Part shown: in pieces, positions 43,431 through 52,317 of the stretch | Numbering within the stretch: the first letter of the stretch is position 1 | Layout: each line of letters opens with the position of its first letter | Assembly: GCA_012729785.1 (NCBI GenBank) | Contig: JAAYCL010000015.1 | Coordinates: 49,645 to 113,644 of the forward strand | DNA length: 64,000 nt | Direction of reading: 5' to 3' | Origin: Chlamydiota bacterium | Lineage (GTDB): Bacteria; Auribacterota; Tritonobacteria; UBA1439 | Position numbers and translations under genes: made by a program | The notes under the pieces: model-generated | What the model was told of the DNA's origin: nothing | Database searches by the model: none | The model's input: the letters and a program-made list of their open reading frames with translations, nothing else

Positions 43431-45410
43431 ATGCAGAAGCCACGAATCGAGCGGCTCGGACACTACGAGATCGTCGAGGAGATCGGCCGCGGCGGGATGG
43501 CGGTGGTCTACAGGGGGATCCAGTCCTCCCTCAACCGCACGGTGGCCATCAAGGTGCTGCCGCCCGGCTTCGCGCGCGACAAGGAGTTCATCGCGCGCTT
43601 CGACCGGGAGGCGGAGACGATCGCGCGCCTCAGCCACCCGAACATCATCCAGATCATCGACCGGGGGAGCGAGCAGGGCACCTGCTACTTCGTGATGGAG
43701 TACGTCGACGGACTGAGCCTCGACGCGTTCCTGAAGGGCCAGGCGCTCACCTTCCGGCAGCTCATCGAGATTGCGACGCAGGTCTGCCGCGCGCTCGCCT
43801 ACGCCCACGCGAAGGGGATCGTGCACCGCGATCTGAAGCCGTCGAACATCCTCATCGCCAAAGACTCCCTCGCGGTGAAGGTCGCGGACTTCGGGCTCGT
43901 CCAGCTCGCCCAGTCCGCCGGGGAGCTTTCCACGCTCACCCAGTCGAACATCGCGATGGGAACGATCGAGTACATGGCCCCCGAACAGCGCCGCGACGCG
44001 CGCAACGTGGACTGCCGCGCCGACATCTTCGCCCTCGGGATCATCCTCTACGAGATGTTCACCGGGCAGATCCCGGTGGGGCACTTCAAGCGCCCGAGCG
44101 AGCTCAACCCGGAGATCCCGCGCGCCCTCGACCAGATCATCCTCACCTGCCTCGAGCCCGATCCCGCCGAGAGGTTCCAGAGCGCGGGGGAACTCGCCCG
44201 CCTCCTCCAGACGGCGCTCGGCGAGGAGCCGGGCGTGATGGACAGGATCGTCCACACGGTGAAGTCCGCCGGGGAGCGGGCGACGACCGCGATGCGCGGC
44301 AAAACCCGCCGCGTCGCGGCGGCGGGCGTCCTGCTGGCCGCCGCCGTGATCGCCATCCCCGCCGCGCGCGGCTGCAGGGCGCCCCGCGGCGCCGCCGGCA
44401 CCCCTCCCCGGGCCACCCCCGAAGAGGTCCCCGCGGTCGAAGAAAAGACCGCGCCTTCAATTCCGCCCGTCGCCGCGGCGCCGACCGCGACGCAGCCCCC
44501 CGTCTCCGCGTCGGCGCCGGTCCGCGACACGGCGACCCCTTCTGTCGCACAGGCGCGTGAAGCCGCCCCGCCCCGCGCATCCGCGCCCCCCGGAACCCCG
44601 GCGCCGCCCGTCGGGGCGGAGGCGGATTTTGCGAAGGCGGAGAGCTACGCCGCGGCGGACATGACGAAGGAGGACCTCAGGCGCTACGCCGTCACGTCGA
44701 TGCGCGCCGTACTGGAGAACTTCAAGACGGTGGAGCCGCGCTGGGCGGAGAAGGCCCAGATGCGGATCGGCCAGATCTACGAGCAGGCCGGGGAGACGAC
44801 GCTCGCCCTCGCCGAGTACAGGCGCCTCCTCGATCTTTTTCCACAGGGCTCCCTGCGGGCCGACGCGCAGTACCGGATCGCGGAGTGCTTGAAGCCGTCG
44901 GGGTTTTTCGGCATGCTGGACCTCGGCCGGAAGGAGAAGCGTCTGAAGGCGATCGACGCGTACGACAGGGTCCACCGAAACCACCCCGCGAGCCCGTACG
45001 CCTCCAAGGCGCTGTACCAGATGGGGCTCCTCCAGGAGGAGGGGGGCGCGGCGGCGGACTACGAGGCCGCGATCGGCTCGTACGAGCGTATCGCCCGCGA
45101 CTACCCCGCATCCGACGAGGCCCCGCACGCGCTGCGGAGGGTCGCTGAGCTCTGCAGAAACAGGAAGGTCAAGCAGTACGAGAAGGCGGTCCGGACGTAC
45201 GAGGATATCCTCGCGCGCTATCCCGACCGCGAGGAGGGGTTCCATCTTCTCCTCAACATCGCCCTGGTGAAGGAGACGCTCCTGAACGACCCGCAGGAGG
45301 CGCTCGAGGGGTACCGGCGCGTAATCCGGGAGAAGCCGGGGACGAAGGATGCGCTCGAGGCGAACCGGAGGTACGAGGCGCTCCTGCAGGCGGCCACGCC
45401 GCCTCGATAA
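43431..45410 (+). CDS. Membrane Ser/Thr protein kinase with TPR-like extracytoplasmic domain
   Basis: 659-residue Hanks-type kinase. The kinase domain covers about 11-270: GRGGMAVVYRG (Gly loop), VAIKVLPPG (Lys), IVHRDLKPSNILI (catalytic loop), VADFGLVQ (Mg loop) and MGTIEYMAPEQRR. A transmembrane helix lies near residues 295-312, then a Pro/Ala/Thr-rich linker, then about six TPR- or tol-pal YbgF-like repeats (e.g. YEQAGETTLALAEYRRLLDLFPQG). The outside part may sense envelope state. It directly follows the FHA-GAF-cyclase gene. Confidence 0.92.
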   Translation: MQKPRIERLGHYEIVEEIGRGGMAVVYRGIQSSLNRTVAIKVLPPGFARDKEFIARFDREAETIARLSHPNIIQIIDRGSEQGTCYFVMEYVDGLSLDAFLKGQALTFRQLIEIATQVCRALAYAHAKGIVHRDLKPSNILIAKDSLAVKVADFGLVQLAQSAGELSTLTQSNIAMGTIEYMAPEQRRDARNVDCRADIFALGIILYEMFTGQIPVGHFKRPSELNPEIPRALDQIILTCLEPDPAERFQSAGELARLLQTALGEEPGVMDRIVHTVKSAGERATTAMRGKTRRVAAAGVLLAAAVIAIPAARGCRAPRGAAGTPPRATPEEVPAVEEKTAPSIPPVAAAPTATQPPVSASAPVRDTATPSVAQAREAAPPRASAPPGTPAPPVGAEADFAKAESYAAADMTKEDLRRYAVTSMRAVLENFKTVEPRWAEKAQMRIGQIYEQAGETTLALAEYRRLLDLFPQGSLRADAQYRIAECLKPSGFFGMLDLGRKEKRLKAIDAYDRVHRNHPASPYASKALYQMGLLQEEGGAAADYEAAIGSYERIARDYPASDEAPHALRRVAELCRNRKVKQYEKAVRTYEDILARYPDREEGFHLLLNIALVKETLLNDPQEALEGYRRVIREKPGTKDALEANRRYEALLQAATPPR

Positions 45411-45437
45411 GGGGCCCCCGAAGGAAAGGGGCGGACG

Positions 45438-46214
45438 ATGAGAGGATTCAAGCCGGCGGCGTGTGTCGCGGCGGCGTTCCTGTGCGGGTGCGCGGGCGTT
45501 GACACCGGCAGACTCCGCGACGGGATGACCCGGGCGCAGGTGCGCGCCGCCGCCGGGAGCCCGGCGGAGGTGTTCGTCGCGAAGGGGCCGGGGAGCGGCG
45601 TCGAGGTCTGGGTCTACCGCGCGCGCTATTTTCCGGGGATCCCCAACCCGCTGAACGACTACGACTACCTGGTCCCGCCTCTGGTCGGGGCGGAGACGCG
45701 CGTGCGCTTCGTGCACGGCCGTCTCCGGCTTCGCGAGCCCCTCGCGCGGGACCGCGCGCGCCCCTCGCCGCCGGTCTCGCAGACAGCCGGGGTCCCCCTG
45801 ATCGACGAAAACGGGGAGTTCCGGTTTTACGGGATCGCCTTCGGCATGACGAAAGACGAGATCCAGGAGGCGGTCTCGCGGATCTCACCCGCCAAGATGC
45901 GCAGGTCGCGGGGCGGGGAGTGGGGTGAGTACCAGGTGCTGAACCTGTCGGGGAAGATGCTGGGGCTGTACTTCAGCTTCGACGACCGGGGGCGGCTCTG
46001 GTGGATGAAGGCGGAGTACCCGTACTCGCGCACGGACTCCGGGAAGACCGCCGCGCTGCTGCAAGCCTTGAAGGAGCGGTGCCAGGCGCCCGTGGCGCGG
46101 AGCCACCCGGATGTGGAACTCGTGCTCGACGAGGCCCGGATGCGGATGACGATGGTGTCGAAACCGCTCCGGGACGAATACCGCGCGCGGGTCCCCGAGG
46201 AGCAGAGGAGGTGA
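45438..46214 (+). CDS. Lipoprotein with BamE/OmlA-like repeats
   Basis: 258-residue lipoprotein (signal with lipobox FLCGC, Cys18). Two BamE-like units are suggested: residues 24-56 (GRLRDGMTRAQVRAAAGSP and WVYRARYFPG) and about 134-195 (GIAFGMTKDEIQEAVSRIS and LYFSFDDRGRLWWMKAEYP). BamE-type domains support outer-membrane protein assembly or sense envelope state. No enzyme motif was seen. It is 27 bases behind the kinase gene, with the next gene 5 bases downstream. Confidence 0.7.
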   Translation: MRGFKPAACVAAAFLCGCAGVDTGRLRDGMTRAQVRAAAGSPAEVFVAKGPGSGVEVWVYRARYFPGIPNPLNDYDYLVPPLVGAETRVRFVHGRLRLREPLARDRARPSPPVSQTAGVPLIDENGEFRFYGIAFGMTKDEIQEAVSRISPAKMRRSRGGEWGEYQVLNLSGKMLGLYFSFDDRGRLWWMKAEYPYSRTDSGKTAALLQALKERCQAPVARSHPDVELVLDEARMRMTMVSKPLRDEYRARVPEEQRR

Positions 46215-46219
46215 ACGCG

Positions 46220-46510
46220 ATGAGAAGAGCGGTGGGCCTTGCGGGGCTCCTGGCGTTTCTCCCCGCCCCCGGCGCGCGGGCGCATGACGGGTTCGGCTAC
46301 CCGGACTGGATCCGGTTGAAGGATTGCACCGCCGTGCGCTGTCGGATCCTCGGAGAAACCAAGGACGGGGTCGAGGTGATCATGTCCGGCGGGCAGGGGG
46401 ATGGGGCCGTCACGATCGACAGGGAGCAGATCGAGTGGATTCGAAGGAGAGATTCCCAGGCGGAGGCGGAGACAGGCGGCCGAGCGCCTTCTCCGCCGCC
46501 CGCCCCCTGA
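46220..46510 (+). CDS. Small exported protein, Sm-like beta strands
   Basis: 96-residue protein with a signal peptide (1-21), then DWIRLKDCTAVRCRILGETK, DGVEVIM and TIDREQIEWIRRR. The pattern L-x-x-G/C-x-I-x-G-x-I followed by D-x-V-x-V and a V/I-x-x-x-x-I-x-x-I end resembles short Sm/SH3-like barrels added to TPR proteins. ATG 46220 is chosen over GTG 46211 because GAGGAGG lies at the right distance. No family recognised; probably cotranscribed with the lipoprotein gene. Confidence 0.6.
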   Translation: MRRAVGLAGLLAFLPAPGARAHDGFGYPDWIRLKDCTAVRCRILGETKDGVEVIMSGGQGDGAVTIDREQIEWIRRRDSQAEAETGGRAPSPPPAP

Positions 46511-46524
46511 ACGGTTCAATCGGG

Positions 46525-46553
46525 TTGCGGGCGGAGGGGTTCGGTGCTATAGT
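46525..46553 (+). promoter_or_regulatory. Promoter for the 46628 gene
   Basis: TTGCGG at 46525-46530 and TATAGT at 46548-46553 are 17 bases apart; the start codon is about 75 bases further on. Confidence 0.65.
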
Positions 46554-46627
46554 GAAGACCGGTGGGTGAGGGGGACCGGCGGGACGATGCCCGGTGTGCG
46601 GTGTGGTTCGATGACGGAGGTGCCCAG

Positions 46628-47245
46628 ATGCGCCGACAGTTCCTTATTGCCGCGTTGATTTTCGCCGGCGCGCGTTGCGCCTGGTCCGCGGAAACGGTGC
46701 GCCCGGTGACCCTGCCCGATCTCAGCATTTTTCCCCAGCTCTTCGTCGGGGTCCCGCTGGTGCTGGAGCAGGTCGAACTCGAGTGGAGGATCGTCAAGGA
46801 GTTCGACTACTACTGCCTGGGAATCTCCGTGAAGGAGGGGGAGAGGAGCCGCAGGGCGATGGAGCGCGGGGAGTACGTCCCCCCCCATCTGAACAGGCAG
46901 CGGGTCACCGTCGTTGCCGGGGAGCAGCTCGCCCAGGAGCTGCTCGACAGGATGGAGCTCGACACGGTCTACCCGGTGAAGATCTGGTGCACGGTGGGGC
47001 CGGCGGATGATCTGGAGCGGGAACTGGGGAACCTCTACTGGGTGGCCCGCGTGGACCGCGTGGACTGTTACGGCGCCGACCGCACCGTGGCATGGACCCT
47101 CCCGGCCCCCTCACCGCCGCCCGCGGCGGCCCCGGTAGCGGAGGCCGCCCCGACGCTGACGGCGACGGCGGGGGAGGTTCCGGTTCCCGCGGAGCCGTCC
47201 GCCGCCGAGCTCGCGCAACCCGCGGCCACGGAGCCGGTGGAGTAG
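46628..47245 (+). CDS. Exported protein of unknown function
   Basis: 205-residue protein: signal peptide 1-20 (FAGARCAWSAE), a beta-rich central domain (ELEWRIVKEFDYYCLGISV, RVTVVAGEQLAQELLDRM, YPVKIWCTVGPADDLER) and a Pro/Ala/Thr/Glu-rich tail from about residue 160. The ATG at 46628 has TGACGGAGGTG upstream. I do not recognise a family. It has its own good promoter and starts a second transcription unit in this lipoprotein-rich cluster. Confidence 0.62.
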   Translation: MRRQFLIAALIFAGARCAWSAETVRPVTLPDLSIFPQLFVGVPLVLEQVELEWRIVKEFDYYCLGISVKEGERSRRAMERGEYVPPHLNRQRVTVVAGEQLAQELLDRMELDTVYPVKIWCTVGPADDLERELGNLYWVARVDRVDCYGADRTVAWTLPAPSPPPAAAPVAEAAPTLTATAGEVPVPAEPSAAELAQPAATEPVE

Positions 47246-47369
47246 GGCGCCCCGCGCGGTTCCCGCCCGTCCGGGGGCGGCGCGGCGGATGAACCCGTTG
47301 TGCCGCGCGGAAGCCGTCGGCGTCCCGCCGTCTTTCCCCCGTCGCGGATCGAGGAAGGCGCGTCGCCGA

Positions 47370-48077
47370 ATGAAAAGAATCCTCCTGCTCGCGACGGGTG
47401 CGGCGCTCCTCCTCGCCGCCGGTTGCGCAGAGCTCGCGCAGACGGCGAGGATCATGAACGTGGCGTTCATCGAGCTGTTCCGCCTTCCCATCTACGTCCT
47501 CCGGCTTCCGTTCCAGATCCTCCAGAACATGGGGCCCATCATCCAGTCGGCCGTCCGCAGCGCGGCGAACGTGGCGCCGCTCCTCCTCTTCATCGAGAAC
47601 ACGGCGCCGCCCAGGCGCCATGCCCCCTATCCGGCCGGCCCCGGCGAACTCGAGGAGGCCGTCCGGTTCGCGCTCGCCTCGCCGCACAGCCGGCCGCTCC
47701 TCGACCTGCTCGACCGCGAGACGGGGGGCGCCGGGGCCGCGCGCCGCTTCGTCCTGCTGGATGCGCGCCTCGCCGTCGACCCGGGCGCGCGGGCCGCCGT
47801 CCTCGCCTCGCTCGGCGCCGGCGCCGCGGCGATCTCCGTCGCCCGCGTCGACGCCGGCGGGATCTTCGATGAGCCGGAACGGTTCCTCGCCCTCTCCCGG
47901 CGGATGCGTTCGCGCGGGGACATGCTCGTCGCCGCCACCGCGTTCAACGACGCCCTCGCGGCGCTCGCGGAGCTCCCTCCAGACGCCCTCCCCGGGGATC
48001 CCGGCGGGAGGGCGTTCGTGCTGCGCCTCGACCGGGCCCTGCGGGGGATCGAATCGTTTGCGCATCCGGAGGGATGA
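47370..48077 (+). CDS. Lipoprotein of unknown function
   Basis: 235-residue lipoprotein (signal and lipobox LLAAGC, Cys19). An amphipathic/hydrophobic segment lies at residues 28-75 (IMNVAFIELFRLPIYVLRL, FQILQNMGPIIQSAVRSA), perhaps a membrane-associated helix pair. The remainder is Ala/Leu-rich and helical without recognisable motifs. It follows the 46628 gene by 124 bases and precedes the M16-like gene by 37. No family recognised. Confidence 0.6.
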   Translation: MKRILLLATGAALLLAAGCAELAQTARIMNVAFIELFRLPIYVLRLPFQILQNMGPIIQSAVRSAANVAPLLLFIENTAPPRRHAPYPAGPGELEEAVRFALASPHSRPLLDLLDRETGGAGAARRFVLLDARLAVDPGARAAVLASLGAGAAAISVARVDAGGIFDEPERFLALSRRMRSRGDMLVAATAFNDALAALAELPPDALPGDPGGRAFVLRLDRALRGIESFAHPEG

Positions 48078-48114
48078 GGCGGGCCCCCCGGCGGCACGCC
48101 GCGCCCGCATTCCG

Positions 48115-50901
48115 ATGAATACCGGATCCCTGATGCTGCTCTGCAGCGCGCTGCTGGCGATCCCCGCGGGGCCGGCGTCCCTCCCCGGGGCGGTGCGGCA
48201 GCGCTGCCTCGCCAACGGGCTCGACGTCATCCTCCTCAGGGTCGAGGGGGCCCCGCTCGTCTCCGTCTGGTCCGGCGTCCGCGCCGGCTCCGCGGACGAG
48301 CGCCCGGGGATCACGGGAGCGGCGCACTGGTGCGCGCGCATGGCGTTCAAGGGGACGGAGCGCTACGAGCCCGGGCGCATGCACGAGCTCCTCGAACGCG
48401 CCGGCGCCGCCTGGAACGCCTGCACCTGGCTCGACCAGACCTGTTTCTTCGGAACGCTCCCGAAGGGGGCGCTGGACCTCGTCCTCGATATCGAGGCGCA
48501 GCGCATGGCGGCGGCCCTCTTTCTCCCCGAAACGGTCGAGACGGAGCGCGCGGCGATCATCTCGGAGCTCCAGACGCTCGAGAACGACCCGGAGAAGCTG
48601 CTCGATATCGAGACCACCGCCGCGGCCTTCGCCGCGCACCCGTACCGATGGCCGGCGATCGGCCGGCGACGCGACGTGGAGAAGACGACCCGCGAAGAGC
48701 TGTACCGGTTCTATCGCCGCGCCTATTGCCCCTCGAACGCGACGCTTGTCGTGGCGGGCGACTTCGACGAGGAGCAGACGCTCCGGTCGATCCGCAGGGC
48801 GTTCGGCGCCCTCCCGCCGGGCGAGCCGCTCGAGCCGTCGCGGACAGAGGAGCTCGCGCAGCGCGGCGAGCGCCGCGTGCAGATCGAGCGGGGCGGGGAA
48901 ACCGCCTGTCTCCAGCTGCTCTACCGGACCCCCGCTGTCGGGGACCGCGACGTCGTCCCGCTCCTCGTCCTGAACGCGGCGCTCGGGGGGGCCGACACCC
49001 TCACGGCGCACGGTGCGGAGTGGCGGGGGCCTGCGGCGCGATCCTCCCGCCTCCACCGCGGGCTCGTGGAGACGGGCCTCGCGTCGAAGGCGGGATCGCT
49101 TTTCATCCCGACGAAGCAGCCGTTCGTCTTCTGCGTCTACGCGACCGCGGCCCGGGGCGTCGACCCGGCGCGCCTGGAGGAGGCGGCGGTGCGCGTGATG
49201 GAGGAGGCCGCCGCGGCGCGGCTCGGCGAGGCGGAGTTCCGGAAGGCGGTGAACGGTCTCCGGGCGCGTTTCATCTACGACTGCGAGGGGGCGGGGGGGT
49301 GGGCGCAGATGCTGGGGTACTATGCCACGATCGGCGACGCGTCGTTCCCGTGGGCGTTTCTCAAGGAGCTCGACCGGGTCAGCGCGGAGGATGTCAGGGC
49401 CGCGGCGGAGCGGAACCTGACGAAACAGACCAGGACCGTCGGCTGGAATCTGCCCTCCGGCGAAGCGGGCGGCGGCAGGCGTCCGGTCGAAACGGGGAGG
49501 GGCCCGGCCGACTATCGCGACGACGCCTCCGCGCCTGCGTTCGCCGCATTCCCGCGCCGGCGTTCGGGCGTCCGCCTCTGGCCGTGGGGGGACAACGGGG
49601 CGGGGGGGGCCGAGGCGCCCCCCGCCGCCGCGGCCGCGGCGCCCGGTCCCGCGCTGGGCGCGGTGCGCACCGTGTTGCCGAACGGGCTCGTTCTCGTCGT
49701 GCGCGAGAACCGCTCCTCCCCCACGATCGCCGCGCGCGTGGATATCGCCGCGGGAAGCTCCTTCGACCCGGCGGGGAAGGCGGGGCTGGCGCAGTTCACG
49801 GCGCGGATGCTCGACCGGGGCAGCCGCGCGATGAGCGCGGCGCTTCTCGCCGAGGTGATGGACTCCACCGGCACGGAGCTCGGAATCTCGTGCGAACGCG
49901 ACCGGGCGTCGCTGTCGGTGCGGATGCTGCGCGGGAAGCTTCCGCTGGTGGCGGAACTGCTCTCCCAGATGCTCCGCGAGCCGGTCTTCCCCGCCGCGGA
50001 GGTCGAGATGCTCAGGGGCGCCCTCCTCGCCGAGATACAGGAGGACGCGCGGGACGCCGCCGCGGCCGCCGTGGACAGGGCGTACGAGCTCATCTACCCG
50101 CACGGGCACCCGTACCGGCACCGGGTCGCAGGGGACGCCAGGAGCGTGGGCGCGCTGCGGCGGGAGGATCTTGCGCGCTTCTTCGAGGCGCGTTACTCCC
50201 CCCGGACGACGACGATCGTGATCTCAGGGGACGTCGCCCCGGAGGAGGCGGCCGCGGCGATCGAGGCGCATTTCGGGTCGTGGGAAACCCGCGGCGTGGC
50301 GGGAGCGGCGAATCTCATGGCGCCGCCGCTTCCGGTGGAGACGAAATGGGAGATGCTGCGGTTCCCCGGCGGGAGCGAGGCGGAGATCGTCGTCGGCAGC
50401 CGCGGCGTCGCCTGGAACAACCCGGACCGCTGCGCCCTGCAGCTCATGAACCATCTGCTCGGCGGCTTCGGGACGGGGGGGCGGCTCACGCGCCTCCTCC
50501 GGGAGGGGCGGGACGGCGCGCGCCATCTCTCCAGTGCGTTCATCCCGTATCGCGGCGCGGGGGTCTTCCTCGTCCGTGCCGGCGTGAACCCGGAGAAGGC
50601 GGCCGAGGCGGTTCGCGAGATCAGGAACGAGCTCCTCGGGATGAAGGGCGACGGGGCCGCGGAGGCGGAGCTCCTGCGGAGCCGGGAGGCTCTCGTCAAC
50701 GCCGTCCCGCGGGTGCGGGAGACCAACGCGGGGGTCGCCGACGCGCTCGCGGAGATGGAGTTCTTCCGGCTCGGCCTGGATTACCTGGAGCGCTGCCCGG
50801 GGCTTTTCGCCGCCGTGACGGAAAAGGAGGTCCGCCGCGTGGCGCACGAGTACCTCCACCCCGACAACCTCGTCATCGTCGTCGCCGGCCCCGTGGAGTA
50901 A
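48115..50901 (+). CDS. Exported tandem M16-fold protein lacking zinc motif in both halves
   Basis: 928-residue exported protein built of two M16 (insulinase/PqqL) halves. After a signal peptide (1-24) the first half shows LANGLDVILLR, RPGITGAAHWCARMAFKGT and ERAAIISELQTLENDPEKL. The second half shows LPNGLVLVVRENRSSPTIA, GKAGLAQFTARMLDRGS and GGFGTGGRLTRLLREGRDG. In an active M16 peptidase the first half carries HxxEH; here that position reads HWCAR, with Glu and the second His missing, and the second half reads QFTAR. Only the distant Glu of the first half remains. It should be a binding or chaperone-like protein, not a peptidase. It ends the plus-strand cluster. Confidence 0.85.
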   Translation: MNTGSLMLLCSALLAIPAGPASLPGAVRQRCLANGLDVILLRVEGAPLVSVWSGVRAGSADERPGITGAAHWCARMAFKGTERYEPGRMHELLERAGAAWNACTWLDQTCFFGTLPKGALDLVLDIEAQRMAAALFLPETVETERAAIISELQTLENDPEKLLDIETTAAAFAAHPYRWPAIGRRRDVEKTTREELYRFYRRAYCPSNATLVVAGDFDEEQTLRSIRRAFGALPPGEPLEPSRTEELAQRGERRVQIERGGETACLQLLYRTPAVGDRDVVPLLVLNAALGGADTLTAHGAEWRGPAARSSRLHRGLVETGLASKAGSLFIPTKQPFVFCVYATAARGVDPARLEEAAVRVMEEAAAARLGEAEFRKAVNGLRARFIYDCEGAGGWAQMLGYYATIGDASFPWAFLKELDRVSAEDVRAAAERNLTKQTRTVGWNLPSGEAGGGRRPVETGRGPADYRDDASAPAFAAFPRRRSGVRLWPWGDNGAGGAEAPPAAAAAAPGPALGAVRTVLPNGLVLVVRENRSSPTIAARVDIAAGSSFDPAGKAGLAQFTARMLDRGSRAMSAALLAEVMDSTGTELGISCERDRASLSVRMLRGKLPLVAELLSQMLREPVFPAAEVEMLRGALLAEIQEDARDAAAAAVDRAYELIYPHGHPYRHRVAGDARSVGALRREDLARFFEARYSPRTTTIVISGDVAPEEAAAAIEAHFGSWETRGVAGAANLMAPPLPVETKWEMLRFPGGSEAEIVVGSRGVAWNNPDRCALQLMNHLLGGFGTGGRLTRLLREGRDGARHLSSAFIPYRGAGVFLVRAGVNPEKAAEAVREIRNELLGMKGDGAAEAELLRSREALVNAVPRVRETNAGVADALAEMEFFRLGLDYLERCPGLFAAVTEKEVRRVAHEYLHPDNLVIVVAGPVE

Positions 50902-50904
50902 CCC

Positions 50905-50933
50905 TGGGGTCAGGTCCTTATTTCTTATTGTAA
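50905..50933. repeat. AT-rich GGGGTCAGG motif, possible REP/IS200-type element remnant
   Basis: TGGGGTCAGGTCCTTATTTC starts four bases after the M16-like stop, a short AT-rich island in GC-rich DNA. The GGGGTCAGG form recalls the end sequence of REP elements handled by IS200-like transposases (TnpA-REP). No transposase gene is nearby. This assignment rests on memory of the motif. Confidence 0.3.
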
Positions 50934-50993
50934 GAGAACCCGCTGCCGCCCGCCAATGCTGCTCTGCCAGATGAGGATTCGACCCCCCCGGGA

Positions 50994-52202
50994 TCATTCG
51001 AACAGCGGCAGGTAGATATCCCGCATCAGCACGTCCCACGCGTAGCGGCGCTCCGCCGCGTCCCGGCCCGCCTGCCCCATCCGAACCCGAAGCGAGGGAT
51101 CAGCGAGCAGGCGCGAGATCCCCGCGGCGAGCGCGGCGGGTTCGCCCGGATCGACGAGGATGCCCGTGACCCCGTCCTCGACGATGTCGGCCAGCCCCCC
51201 CGCGCGCGAGGCGACGACCGGCTTCCCCGCCGCCATCGCCTCAACCGCCGCGATGCCGAACGGTTCCCGCCATACCGACGGCACCACGCAGATGTCCGCC
51301 CCCGCGTAGAGGCGCGGCAGCTCCTCCTGGGAGCGCCACGAAACGAACCGCAGCGAATCGTCTCCGGCGTGCCCCGTGCTGTAGGTGGGGATCACGATCT
51401 CGAACCTTTCCCCGCGGCCCCGCAGGATGCGGGCGGCTTCGCGGAGGACGCGGAACCCCTTGCTCGGGTCGCCGCTCCGGCTCGTCATCAGCACCACGCA
51501 GTTCTCCCGCGCGGGAGCCGGCTCCGCCGACGGGGCGAATGCGGCCACGTCCACCCCGGACGGCGCGACGATCACCGAGGCGGCGTGCGGGGCGAGGAGG
51601 CCGCGCAGGAACCGGTTGTAGACGATCACCCGGGAGGCGCCGCGGAGGGCGGCCTTCACCCAGTGCCGGTACAGGGGCGTGAAGGCGAGCGCGCCGAGGA
51701 ACTCGTGCGAAAACGCGTCGAGCGGCCTGAACCGGTGGTGCCGCACGGCGCAGCGCGTGCAGGCGAGGGTGTCGCGGAGGTACTGTTTTGGGCAGATCGC
51801 CCCATCGAGGAACTGCGTGCCGTAGTCCTTGATGCAGACCCCCTCGTAGGCGTAGAACCTCAGTATCGGCCTGAACCGCCTGAGGGCGGCCGCGAGAGGG
51901 AACTTCAAATACCAGCCGTCGCCGATGAAGAGGCGGTCGGGGCGGAGCCGCGCGACCCTTTCCGCGAACGCGCGGGGCAGATGCCGCGCGTTGAACGTCG
52001 TGCGGGTGAACGAAATCTTCTCGATCCTGAACGGAAGCTCCCCGGCGATCCGCCCGCGCGGGAACAGGTCCGGAAAGTCGGGGACGAGGAGGGTGACCTC
52101 GTGGCGCGCGGAGAGCCGCGTCATCAGCTCCTTGAGGTCGACGCGCGCGCCGCCGTCGGGCGGCCAGTTGAACAACAGGTCTATGAAAACGATTCTGGCC
52201 AT
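50994..52202 (-). CDS. Glycosyltransferase, GT4 family
   Basis: 402-residue GT-B enzyme. RIVFIDLLFNWPPDGGARVD is the N-terminal glycine-rich loop, SRSGDPSKGFRVLREAARIL the donor-side start, and VPSVWREPFGIAAVEAMAAG the EX7E-type signature. The part between (CIKDYGTQFLDGAICPKQYL, with Cys-x-x-Cys ACTRCAV) may hold a small metal site, unusual for GT4. Start ATG 52202 chosen over upstream in-frame ATG 52241 because the family begins there. It is last of the minus-strand acyltransferase-glpD-methyltransferase set, suggesting glycolipid or polysaccharide work. Confidence 0.85.
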   Translation of the reverse strand: MARIVFIDLLFNWPPDGGARVDLKELMTRLSARHEVTLLVPDFPDLFPRGRIAGELPFRIEKISFTRTTFNARHLPRAFAERVARLRPDRLFIGDGWYLKFPLAAALRRFRPILRFYAYEGVCIKDYGTQFLDGAICPKQYLRDTLACTRCAVRHHRFRPLDAFSHEFLGALAFTPLYRHWVKAALRGASRVIVYNRFLRGLLAPHAASVIVAPSGVDVAAFAPSAEPAPARENCVVLMTSRSGDPSKGFRVLREAARILRGRGERFEIVIPTYSTGHAGDDSLRFVSWRSQEELPRLYAGADICVVPSVWREPFGIAAVEAMAAGKPVVASRAGGLADIVEDGVTGILVDPGEPAALAAGISRLLADPSLRVRMGQAGRDAAERRYAWDVLMRDIYLPLFE

Positions 52203-52317
52203 ACGGCTCTCCCCGCCGCGGCTCGACGCCGATCTTCGCACACACCGGATCAGTGCGCCGATCCGCTGCGCTCCGCGGCGACAACGAGGCCGGGCCTCCG
52301 CGCCCCCTGCGGCAACG

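Noticed and set aside
41685-44255. 856-codon minus-strand open frame over the cyclase and kinase genes
   Set aside because: Product is His/Asp/Arg/Leu-rich low-complexity; plus-strand frames carry all domain motifs.
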